Source of the DNA: Dechloromonas denitrificans | Lineage (GTDB): Bacteria > Pseudomonadota > Gammaproteobacteria > Burkholderiales > Rhodocyclaceae | Length of the DNA stretch: 42,700 nt | Assembly (NCBI RefSeq): GCF_001551835.1 | Contig: NZ_LODL01000040.1 | Coordinates: 64,980 to 107,679, forward strand | Direction of reading: 5' to 3' | In this document: one piece after another, positions 9,240 to 16,462 of the stretch | How the letters are laid out: every line of letters begins with the position of its first letter | How positions within the stretch are numbered: the stretch's first letter is position 1 | The notes under the pieces: generated by a model | What the model saw: the letters and a program-made list of their open reading frames with translations, nothing else | Database searches by the model: none | What the model was told of the DNA's origin: nothing | Program-made: the position numbers and the translations under genes

Positions 9240-11495
9240 TTATGCCTTACGGGCCGGCCCACGCGCCCGTTGCGGCGTTGTTGGCTTGCCAAAAGCAGGA
9301 CGCCCGGCCGCAGCACCGGGCTGGCGCAGCGGCTTTTGCTCGCCGCGCGGCTTGCCCGCTGCCTTTTGGTTTTGCCCCGTTCTAGCCGGTTGACCGCAGG
9401 ACTTGCCCGGAACGCCGGCCGGCTGCCAGGCCGGAATCAGTTGCTTCTTGCCATTGCCGATCAGGTCGGCCCGGCCCATTTCCTTCAGGGCTTCGCGCAG
9501 CAGCGGCCAATTGACCGGGTCGTGGTAGCGCAGGAAAGCCTTTTGCAGCTTGCGCTGACGGCCGTTGCGGACGGCGCTGACCACTTCGCCACCGTTGCGC
9601 TGCAGCTTTTTCAGCGGATTGCGCTCGGTATGGTACATCGTCGTCGCCAGCGCCATCGGCGTCGGCACGAAAGCCTGCACCTGATCGAGACGGAAGTTGT
9701 TCTTCTTCAGCCACAGGGCCAGATTTAGCATGTCCTCATCGGTACTGCCCGGGTGGGCGGCGATGAAATACGGGATCAGGTACTGCTCCTTGCCGGCCTC
9801 GCGCGAGAAACGGTCGAACAACTGCTTGAAGCGGTCGTAAGAACCGATGCCGGGTTTCATCATCTTCGACAGCGTGCCCTCTTCGGTGTGCTCGGGCGCG
9901 ATCTTCAGGTAACCGCCGACGTGGTGGGTGACCAGTTCCTTGATGTATTCGGGCGAACGGACGGCGAGGTCGTAACGCAGGCCGGAGCCGATCTGAACCT
10001 TCTTGACTCCCTTGATCGAACGCGCCCGGCGATACAGCGAAATCAGCTGCGAGTGGTCGGTATTCATGTTCTCGCAGATGTCCGGATAGACGCAGGACAG
10101 CCGGCGACAGGCCGATTCAATCTTCTCGTCCTTGCACTTCAGGTGGAACATGTTGGCGGTCGGCCCGCCCAAGTCGGAGACGACGCCGGTGAAGCCCGGC
10201 GTCTTGTCGCGCATTTCCTCGATTTCGCGGATCACCGAATCCTCGGAACGGCTCTGGATGATGCGCCCTTCGTGCTCGGTGATCGAACAGAAGGTGCAAC
10301 CACCGAAACAGCCGCGCATGATATTGACCGAGAAGCGGATCATCTCCCAGGCCGGGATCTTGGCCTCGCCGTAGCTCGGATGCGCCCGGCGGGCGTAAGG
10401 CAGTTCGTAGACCTGGTCGAGCTCTTCGGTGCTGAGCGGGAACGGCGGCGGGTTGAGCCAGACATCGCGTTCGCCGTGCGCCTGGACCAGCGCCCGCGCA
10501 TTGCCGGGGTTGGATTCGAGGTGCAAGGTACGCGAGGCATGGGCGTAGAGTACCGGATCGTCCTTGACCTGCTCGTAGGACGGCAGACGGACGACGGTAT
10601 GGGCGCGGCGTTCCTTGCGGGCGGCCAGGCGCTCGGCGCGCGAAACGATACGCACCGGATGCTCGCCCGGCGGCGGTGCTGCGGTCGACGCGGAATTCTG
10701 GCCATTATTCGGCCCGCTTTCCATCGCATAGGGGTCGGCATGCTTGGGCAGCGGCCCCGGGGTATCGACCTCGGTCGAGTCCATCACATCCCAATCGTCC
10801 GATGGCAGCCAGCCGCGGGAGGCCATGAAAGCGGTGCCGCGCAGATCGCGGATTTCCGAAATTTTTTCACCCCTGGCCAGACGGTGCGCCACTTCGACGA
10901 CGGCGCGCTCGGCATTGCCGAAGATCAGCAGATCGGCCTTGGAGTCGGGCAACACCGAACGGCGCACCTTGTCCGACCAGTAGTCGTAATGGGCGATGCG
11001 GCGCAGGCTGGCCTCGATCGAGCCGACGATGATCGGCGTTCCCGGGAAGGCTTCGCGGCAGCGCTGGGCATAGACGGTGACCGCACGATCCGGCCGCTTG
11101 TTGGGCTCGGCGTTGGGCGTGTAGGCGTCGTCGGAGCGGATCTTGCGGTCCGCCGTGTAGCGATTGATCATCGAATCCATGTTGCCGGCGGTGACGCCGA
11201 AAAACAGGTTGGGCTTGCCGAGCTTCTTGAAGTCGGCCGCGGAATTCCAGTCCGGCTGGACCAGGATGCCGACGCGGAAGCCCTGCGCCTCGAGCAGGCG
11301 GCCAATCAGCGCCATGCCGAAACTGGGGTGATCGATATAGGCGTCACCGGTGACCAGAATGATGTCGCAGGAATCCCAGCCCAAGGCATCCATTTCCGCA
11401 CGGGACATGGGCAGGAAGGGGGCGGGACCGAAGCGGTGGGCCCAGAACTTACGGTGACCGAAGAGCGGCCGAACGACTTGCATATTTGAATCCAT
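9240..11495 (-). CDS. ygiQ: YgiQ family radical SAM protein
   Basis: 751 aa. The N-terminal part ([20 protein letters not shown], then [19 protein letters not shown]) and the radical SAM cluster motif CFGGCTFC within [20 protein letters not shown] are diagnostic of YgiQ/UPF0313 proteins. The SAM-binding region DLGGPTANM and C-terminal [17 protein letters not shown] are also present. The reaction is not established. The stretch between the two halves (about 235-290) is a low-complexity linker, and the C-terminus is a basic Ala/Pro/Lys-rich tail, both variable in the family. ATG at 11495 is used; ATG at 11483 is an alternative. It is divergent from the STAS gene with a gap of about 70 bp. Confidence 0.94.
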   Translation of the reverse strand: MDSNMQVVRPLFGHRKFWAHRFGPAPFLPMSRAEMDALGWDSCDIILVTGDAYIDHPSFGMALIGRLLEAQGFRVGILVQPDWNSAADFKKLGKPNLFFGVTAGNMDSMINRYTADRKIRSDDAYTPNAEPNKRPDRAVTVYAQRCREAFPGTPIIVGSIEASLRRIAHYDYWSDKVRRSVLPDSKADLLIFGNAERAVVEVAHRLARGEKISEIRDLRGTAFMASRGWLPSDDWDVMDSTEVDTPGPLPKHADPYAMESGPNNGQNSASTAAPPPGEHPVRIVSRAERLAARKERRAHTVVRLPSYEQVKDDPVLYAHASRTLHLESNPGNARALVQAHGERDVWLNPPPFPLSTEELDQVYELPYARRAHPSYGEAKIPAWEMIRFSVNIMRGCFGGCTFCSITEHEGRIIQSRSEDSVIREIEEMRDKTPGFTGVVSDLGGPTANMFHLKCKDEKIESACRRLSCVYPDICENMNTDHSQLISLYRRARSIKGVKKVQIGSGLRYDLAVRSPEYIKELVTHHVGGYLKIAPEHTEEGTLSKMMKPGIGSYDRFKQLFDRFSREAGKEQYLIPYFIAAHPGSTDEDMLNLALWLKKNNFRLDQVQAFVPTPMALATTMYHTERNPLKKLQRNGGEVVSAVRNGRQRKLQKAFLRYHDPVNWPLLREALKEMGRADLIGNGKKQLIPAWQPAGVPGKSCGQPARTGQNQKAAGKPRGEQKPLRQPGAAAGRPAFGKPTTPQRARGPARKA

Positions 11496-11568
11496 ACAAT
11501 ATTTTACCTGAGCCCTTTGGGTGGCATGGCATACTCTTTATTTTCTGTGGCTGTGTTTTCAGGCGATG

Positions 11569-11916
11569 ATGCATCTTCCTACCCGCGAACAGTCCGGCGT
11601 TCTGATCGTTTCCGTCAGCGGCCGCATAGACCACATTGCGAGCGAAGAGTTCACTAAAGCACTCGACCCGTTGCTTGCCAGCTGCGTTCCGGGCAAGCCG
11701 CCCCTCCTGCTCGACTTCTCCGGCGTCGACTACATCAGCAGTGCCGGCCTGCGCGTGCTGATGATCGCTTCGCGGCGCGCCAAGGGCCAGCGCGGCGTTT
11801 TTGCCATCGCCGCCTTGCAGCCACTGGTCCAGGAAGTTTTTGCGATCAGCCGCTTCAATCTGATCATGCCCTGCTACGTCAGCCTGGATGCTGCCTGCAA
11901 GGTGCTCGGCGCATGA
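11569..11916 (+). CDS. STAS-domain protein (anti-sigma factor antagonist)
   Basis: 115-aa single STAS domain. The conserved loop LLLDFSGVDYISSAGLRVL places the phosphorylatable serine at Ser57 or Ser58, as in SpoIIAA/RsbV proteins that bind an anti-sigma kinase only when unphosphorylated. The start at 11569 has an AGG five bases upstream; ATG 11566 and an upstream GTG are alternatives. A weak promoter (TTGGGT, 16 bp, TATTTT) can be read upstream. The stop overlaps the next gene by 4 bp (ATGA). With the SpoIIE-type phosphatase at 12872 and the ATPase at 16064 it fits a partner-switching cascade. Confidence 0.9.
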   Translation: MHLPTREQSGVLIVSVSGRIDHIASEEFTKALDPLLASCVPGKPPLLLDFSGVDYISSAGLRVLMIASRRAKGQRGVFAIAALQPLVQEVFAISRFNLIMPCYVSLDAACKVLGA

Positions 11917-12875
11917 AGAAGGTCTGCTTCTGGGGGACCCGCGGCTCGCTGCCGGTTTCCCTGACCGCCCGCGATGTCCGCGAAAAGATCATCTCGGCGC
12001 TGAGCGCCGCCAACGGCAAGTCCTTCAAGACGCCCGCCGCCCTCAACGAATTCGTCGCCACGCTGCCGTTCAGCACCGCCGGCACCTTTGGCGGCAACTC
12101 GTCATGTGTCGAAATCATCAACGGCGGCACCGAGCATTTCATCTGCGACATGGGCAGCGGCGCCCGACCGCTCGGCCAGGCCAAGATCGCCACCTACGGC
12201 GTGCCCAACCCGCAGACTTACCACATCTTCATTTCGCACCTGCACTGGGATCACCTGATGGGCTTTCCGTACTTCGCGCCCATGTACATCCCCGGCAACC
12301 GCATCGTCATTCACGGCTGCCACGCCCGGCTCGAAGAAGCAATCCGCCTGCAGATGCGCTCGCCCTGCTTTCCGGTCGATTATTCCCAGGCCGGCGCCCG
12401 CATCGAATTCGACCTGATGACGCCGGACCAGGCGCATTACATTGCCGGCATCAATGTCACCCCCAAGCTGCAACTGCACGCCGGCGACTCCTACGGCTAC
12501 CGCTTCGAAAGCATCGAGCAGACAGTGGTTTATTCGACCGACTGCGAGCACCAACTGGACGATCTCGTCGAACGCGAAGCCTGCGTCAAATTCTTCGCCG
12601 GGGCCGACCTGGTCATTTTCGACGCCATGTATTCGCTGGCCGAAGCCGTCTCGGTCAAGGCCGACTGGGGCCATTCCAGCAACGTCGTCGGCGTCGAACT
12701 GTGCCAGGCCGCCGGCGCCCGTCGGCTGGCGCTGTTTCACCACGAGCCGGCGCATGACGACATCCAGTTGAATCGTTTGCTGGCCGAAACCCGGCGCCTC
12801 GAACAGATCACCCGGGGCGATCAACCGGCGCTGGAAATCATTTCCGCCTACGACGGCCTGACCGTCACCCTGTGA
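11913..12875 (+). CDS. MBL-fold metallo-hydrolase
   Basis: 320 aa. The metal-binding signature is FISHLHWDHLMGFPYF, preceded by an N-terminal segment FWGTRGSLPV typical of the RNase Z-like/phosphodiesterase branch of the metallo-beta-lactamase fold. Further likely metal-site elements are Asp in VYSTDCEH and His in WGHSSN and LFHHEPAHDD. It probably hydrolyses a phosphodiester or similar ester; the substrate is unknown. It is translationally coupled to the STAS gene (ATGA) and to the CHASE2-SpoIIE gene (GTGA), so it belongs to this signalling module rather than to general metabolism. It has no signal peptide, so it is cytoplasmic. Confidence 0.88.
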   Translation: MKKVCFWGTRGSLPVSLTARDVREKIISALSAANGKSFKTPAALNEFVATLPFSTAGTFGGNSSCVEIINGGTEHFICDMGSGARPLGQAKIATYGVPNPQTYHIFISHLHWDHLMGFPYFAPMYIPGNRIVIHGCHARLEEAIRLQMRSPCFPVDYSQAGARIEFDLMTPDQAHYIAGINVTPKLQLHAGDSYGYRFESIEQTVVYSTDCEHQLDDLVEREACVKFFAGADLVIFDAMYSLAEAVSVKADWGHSSNVVGVELCQAAGARRLALFHHEPAHDDIQLNRLLAETRRLEQITRGDQPALEIISAYDGLTVTL

Positions 12876-15010
12876 AACGCCTGCCCGGCACCGCCCTGCT
12901 TCGGGCCGGCCGTGGCCTGGCCTTGCCGATCCTGCTGCTGCTTGGCGCGGCGCTGGCCCTGGAGAATATCGAGGCCACCCCGCTGGCCAGCCTGCGCAAC
13001 GCCCAGTTCGACCGCTATCAGCGGCAGATGCCCCGAGCCCGCGACAACGAACCGGTCATCGTCGTCGGCATCGACAGCCAGAGCCTGGCCGCACACGGTC
13101 AATGGCCGTGGTCGCGCGAACTGCTCGCCGAACTGACGCATAAAATTCTCGCCGGGCAACCGCTGGCACTGGGCATCGACATCGTCTTTGCCGAACCTGA
13201 TCGCTACAGCCCAGGCGTCCTCGGCGAAAAGCTGGCCGGACTGCCGCGCAACATTCTGGCCAAACTCCCCGAACCAGACAGTGTGTTCGCCGAAGCGCTG
13301 GGTGACGGCCCAACCGTGTTGGCCGTGGTCGGCCTGGCCAACGCCCTGCCCGGCTCGCGCCCGCCGCACAAACCCTTGCCACTGCTGGCCGGCGGCGACC
13401 TGGCCCGGCAACCGATCGCCCGCTTTCCCTCAGCTGTGGTCAGCCGCCCCGTGCTGGAAAAGGCAGCCAACGGCGAAGGCTTCATCAATGCCAGCCCGGA
13501 TGCCTTGCGCTCCAGCAGCGAGCGCGGAGTGCTGCGCCGCGTTCCGACCCTGGCCTTCATCGACCACCAACCATTCCTGCCGCTTTCGCTGGAAATGCTC
13601 CGCCTGGCGCTGGGCAGCGCAGGGCAAACCGTGCCCGAATTCGGCCAACACGGCATGACCGGCCTCCGCATCGGCGACTATCGGTTACCAACGCAAGGCA
13701 ACGGCGACTTGCTGATTCATTACGGCAAGGCCAGTTCGCATTACTACCTGTCGGCGGCCGATGTGCTGGCCGGGGTGCACGCACCCGAAATCTTCCAGTC
13801 GCGCTTCGTCATTCTCGGCTTCAACAGCACCGGCCTGCAAGACAGCATCGTCACGCCGCTCGGCGAGATCGTCCCCGGCGTCGATATCCACGTCCAGGTC
13901 ATCGAAAGCATGCTGACCGGTGCCGCGCTGCAACGACCGTACTGGCTGCCCTGGCTCGAACTCGCCACCCTGCTGCTCGGCGGCCTGCTGCTGATCGTCG
14001 CCGTACCGGCCTTGCGGCCGCGCCTGGCGGTACTCAGCTACAGCGGCCTGGCCGCCCTGCTGATCGGCGGCGGCTACCTTGCCTTCTATTCCGGACAGTG
14101 GCTGTTCGATGGCCCGTCGCTCAGCCTGCTGCTCAGCCCGGTCTTTGTTTCGCTGCTCGGCAGCACCCTGATCGAGGCCGACGCCAAACGCCGGCAGGCC
14201 GAACACGAACTCCAGGACAGCCGCGAAGCCGCCGCCCGCACCGCCGGCGAACTGGACGTGGCGCGCCGCATCCAGATGGGTCTGCTGCCCGACCCGCAGG
14301 CCCTCTTTGCCGAGGAAAAACGCTTTGCTGTCGCCGCCCTGCTCGAGCCGGCTCTCGCCGTCGGCGGCGACTATTACGATTGCTTCATGCTCGACGAGCG
14401 GCGGCTTTGCCTGGTGATCGGTGATGTCTCCGGCAAGGGCATTCCGGCCAGCCTGTTCATGGCCATCTCCAAAACGCTGACCGGCACCCTGACCCGACTC
14501 GAAAGCAATCTCGGCCAGGCCATCCGCGATGTCGAGCGGGAACTCAACCGGGAGAATCCGGAATATCTTTTCGTCACCGCCTTCGTCGCCATTCTCGATA
14601 CCGATAGCGGACAACTGGATTTCGTCTGCGCCGGGCACGATGCACCGTTGCTGATGCGGCGCGGGACGATTGCAAAAGTCGACACGCTGACGCATGCCGG
14701 CCCGCCGCTCTGCGCGACCGACAGCTACCCCTACCAGGCCGATCAGATGCAACTGGAGGCTGGCGACCTGCTGTGCCTGTTTACCGATGGCGTCACCGAA
14801 GCCAGCGACGGCCAGTCGATGTTTGGCGGCGAACGCCTGGCCGCAGCGCTGCTCCGCCACCGGGAAAAGGCCCCGCCCGACCTGCTTGCCGCCTTGCGCG
14901 ATGAAGTACGCGCTTTCGAGGCAGGCCATCCGGCGGCGGATGACCTGACCCTGCTCCTGCTCAATTACTGCGGTCAACCGGCTCCAACAGCCAAAAATGG
15001 CGCGCTTTAA
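12872..15010 (+). CDS. CHASE2-domain SpoIIE-type serine phosphatase
   Basis: 712 aa. An N-terminal membrane anchor (about 12-30) leads into a periplasmic CHASE2 sensor (about 45-335; GIDSQSLAAHGQWPWSRELL, LGIDIVFAEPD). About three membrane helices follow (350-430), then a coiled coil (EADAKRRQAEHELQ) and a PP2C/SpoIIE phosphatase domain with the metal-binding GGDYYD, GDVSGKGIPASLFMA, AGHDAPLL and FTDGVTEA motifs. It should dephosphorylate a STAS protein in response to an envelope signal; the STAS protein encoded two genes upstream is the obvious substrate. The GTG start lies in a 4-bp GTGA overlap with the hydrolase gene. Its 3' end overlaps the convergent OmpA-type gene by 4 bp. Confidence 0.93.
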   Translation: MKRLPGTALLRAGRGLALPILLLLGAALALENIEATPLASLRNAQFDRYQRQMPRARDNEPVIVVGIDSQSLAAHGQWPWSRELLAELTHKILAGQPLALGIDIVFAEPDRYSPGVLGEKLAGLPRNILAKLPEPDSVFAEALGDGPTVLAVVGLANALPGSRPPHKPLPLLAGGDLARQPIARFPSAVVSRPVLEKAANGEGFINASPDALRSSSERGVLRRVPTLAFIDHQPFLPLSLEMLRLALGSAGQTVPEFGQHGMTGLRIGDYRLPTQGNGDLLIHYGKASSHYYLSAADVLAGVHAPEIFQSRFVILGFNSTGLQDSIVTPLGEIVPGVDIHVQVIESMLTGAALQRPYWLPWLELATLLLGGLLLIVAVPALRPRLAVLSYSGLAALLIGGGYLAFYSGQWLFDGPSLSLLLSPVFVSLLGSTLIEADAKRRQAEHELQDSREAAARTAGELDVARRIQMGLLPDPQALFAEEKRFAVAALLEPALAVGGDYYDCFMLDERRLCLVIGDVSGKGIPASLFMAISKTLTGTLTRLESNLGQAIRDVERELNRENPEYLFVTAFVAILDTDSGQLDFVCAGHDAPLLMRRGTIAKVDTLTHAGPPLCATDSYPYQADQMQLEAGDLLCLFTDGVTEASDGQSMFGGERLAAALLRHREKAPPDLLAALRDEVRAFEAGHPAADDLTLLLLNYCGQPAPTAKNGAL

Positions 15011-15597
15011 CGCAGGTTGATTTCAACCCGCCGGTTCGCCGGTTCATCGACCTCGTCAGCCGTCGGGACCAGCAGTTCGCGCTCGCCGCGGCCAACCGCC
15101 TCCATCTTCTCGCCCGCGACACCGGCCTCGACCAACAAGTCGCGCACCGACTCGGCCCGCTTCAGCGACAAGGCATCGTTGCCCAGGGCATTACCGACCG
15201 TGTCGGTGTGGCCAATGACCATGACTTCGACGGCCGCCCGTTGGCCGACTTCGGCACGCAGCTTGGCAAATTCGGCCTGCGATTCGGCGGTCAGTTGATT
15301 GCTGCCGGCCTCGAAATACAGGACATAACTTTTCGGCCGCATCGGCTGGGCCGCCAGCGCGGCACCGAAGCGCTCCTCGACATGTTCCGGACTGGCCTGA
15401 TAGGTCTCGTTGGCACCGACCCGGCGGGCCGTCGCCGCATAGGGGCGGTCGAGACGGATCTCGCCGCCGGCATCGCGGACGACCACGGCGCCTGGACGAC
15501 CGTCAGCCGATGGCAGCAGCACCACGCGCTCGCTGGCACAACCGGCCGCCAGCAGCACGGCCAGCGCCAACACGGGCAGTCGGAAATCAGTCCTCAC
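15007..15597 (-). CDS. OmpA-family lipoprotein
   Basis: 196 aa. The start is GTG at 15597, supported by GGGAG upstream. It gives a lipoprotein signal with lipobox LLAAGC (Cys20). The C-terminal half is an OmpA-like peptidoglycan-binding domain: YFEAGSNQLTAES, VMVIGHTDTVG, LSLKRAESVRDLL, GRGERELLVPT and final NRRVEINLR, with the Asp and Arg that bind diaminopimelate in family members. Probably an outer-membrane lipoprotein tethered to peptidoglycan. It overlaps the end of the upstream FecR-domain gene by 11 bp, so the two form an operon, and it converges on the CHASE2 phosphatase gene. Confidence 0.9.
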   Translation of the reverse strand: MRTDFRLPVLALAVLLAAGCASERVVLLPSADGRPGAVVVRDAGGEIRLDRPYAATARRVGANETYQASPEHVEERFGAALAAQPMRPKSYVLYFEAGSNQLTAESQAEFAKLRAEVGQRAAVEVMVIGHTDTVGNALGNDALSLKRAESVRDLLVEAGVAGEKMEAVGRGERELLVPTADEVDEPANRRVEINLR

Positions 15598-16045
15598 GGC
15601 CGTCTCCCACTTCGATGACGAACTCCGTGCCGCGCACGCCGAGCACCGAAGTCGGCGTATGGAAATCGACGGATTCCGGCGTCTTCTTGGCGATCTTGCC
15701 GCTGGCCACCGACAGCGTGCCCTTGCGAATGCCGACCGACATCTGGCCGTCCGTCGTCGTGCTGTCGAAGGCAAACTTGTCGATGGTGATCAGCGAATTC
15801 GGCCCGGCCGACAACAGCGTGCTGTCCCGCAAGGTGACGCCGACCGCGCCGTCGCTGCCGGTGCGCAGCTTGTCGGCTACGAGCACCGGCGTACCGACCA
15901 CCGCGATCAGCTTCTGCCCGTCGCGCTCCAGCGTCACCGACCCCTTGCTGGTCTTGATCATGCCTGCCGATTCCGCCGCCTGCGCCGTGCCGCAGATGCC
16001 CAGTACAAGCAGCATACAGGCGGCAAGCCGATGTGTTTTAATCAT
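15587..16045 (-). CDS. secreted FecR-domain protein
   Basis: 152 aa. A signal peptide (MIKTHRLAACMLLVLGICGTAQA) is followed by a FecR-type domain: GSVTLERDGQKLIAVVGTPV, DKLRTGSDGAVGVTLRDSTLLS, GTLSVASGKI and TPTSVLGVRGTEF. Here FecR is a free periplasmic domain, without the anti-sigma N-terminus of classical FecR, so it is probably a structural or sensing partner and not an iron regulator. The start at ATG 16045 has GGGA upstream and is 18 bp from the divergent ATPase gene, so the two share a promoter region. It is co-translated with the OmpA-type lipoprotein. FecR/OmpA/CHASE2 groupings recur in betaproteobacteria. Confidence 0.87.
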   Translation of the reverse strand: MIKTHRLAACMLLVLGICGTAQAAESAGMIKTSKGSVTLERDGQKLIAVVGTPVLVADKLRTGSDGAVGVTLRDSTLLSAGPNSLITIDKFAFDSTTTDGQMSVGIRKGTLSVASGKIAKKTPESVDFHTPTSVLGVRGTEFVIEVGDGRED

Positions 16046-16063
16046 GCTGGATCCCAAAAAGAT

Positions 16064-16462
16064 ATGTCTGCCCATTTTACGGAATTTTCTGTCAGCGCGC
16101 GTTACGCCGAACTGCCTGGCCTGATGCGCGAAATCGCCCGCCAGACGGCCGAATTCGGCTGTCCGGCCGGTGCCTGCGAACGCCTGCAACTGGTCGTCGA
16201 AGAGCTGTTCACCAATAGCATTGCGCACGGTTACGGCGGCGAATGTGAAGCGCCCGTCCGGATCGGACTGAGTCGTGCCGGCGACCGCCTGACCCTGCGC
16301 TACATCGACCAGGCCGCCCCGTTCGACCCGGGCAAAATTGCCCCTGCAACAGCGTCGACCGCAGCAGTCGGCGGTCTCGGCCTCGGCCTGATCCAGGGCA
16401 TGAGCAAAAGCATCCGCTACCAGCGCCTCGGCCCGCACAACGTGACCGAGCTGGACTTTTAG
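16064..16462 (+). CDS. RsbW/SpoIIAB-like ATP-binding anti-sigma kinase
   Basis: 132-aa stand-alone GHKL ATPase domain. The N box is VVEELFTNSIAHGYGG, the D-box YIDQAAPFDPG, and the G box GGLGLGLIQGMSKSIRY. This arrangement matches serine-protein kinases of partner switching that phosphorylate a STAS antagonist and otherwise hold a target protein. No sigma factor gene lies beside it, so the target may be elsewhere or may not be a sigma factor. The start at 16064 lies within 18 bp of the divergent FecR start. The 3' end overlaps the convergent permease gene by 4 bp. Confidence 0.88.
   Translation: MSAHFTEFSVSARYAELPGLMREIARQTAEFGCPAGACERLQLVVEELFTNSIAHGYGGECEAPVRIGLSRAGDRLTLRYIDQAAPFDPGKIAPATASTAAVGGLGLGLIQGMSKSIRYQRLGPHNVTELDF

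Noticed and set aside
15598..15774. N-terminal extension of the OmpA-type lipoprotein
   Set aside because: It only reads through the end of the FecR gene in another frame; the lipoprotein signal and ribosome site lie at 15597.
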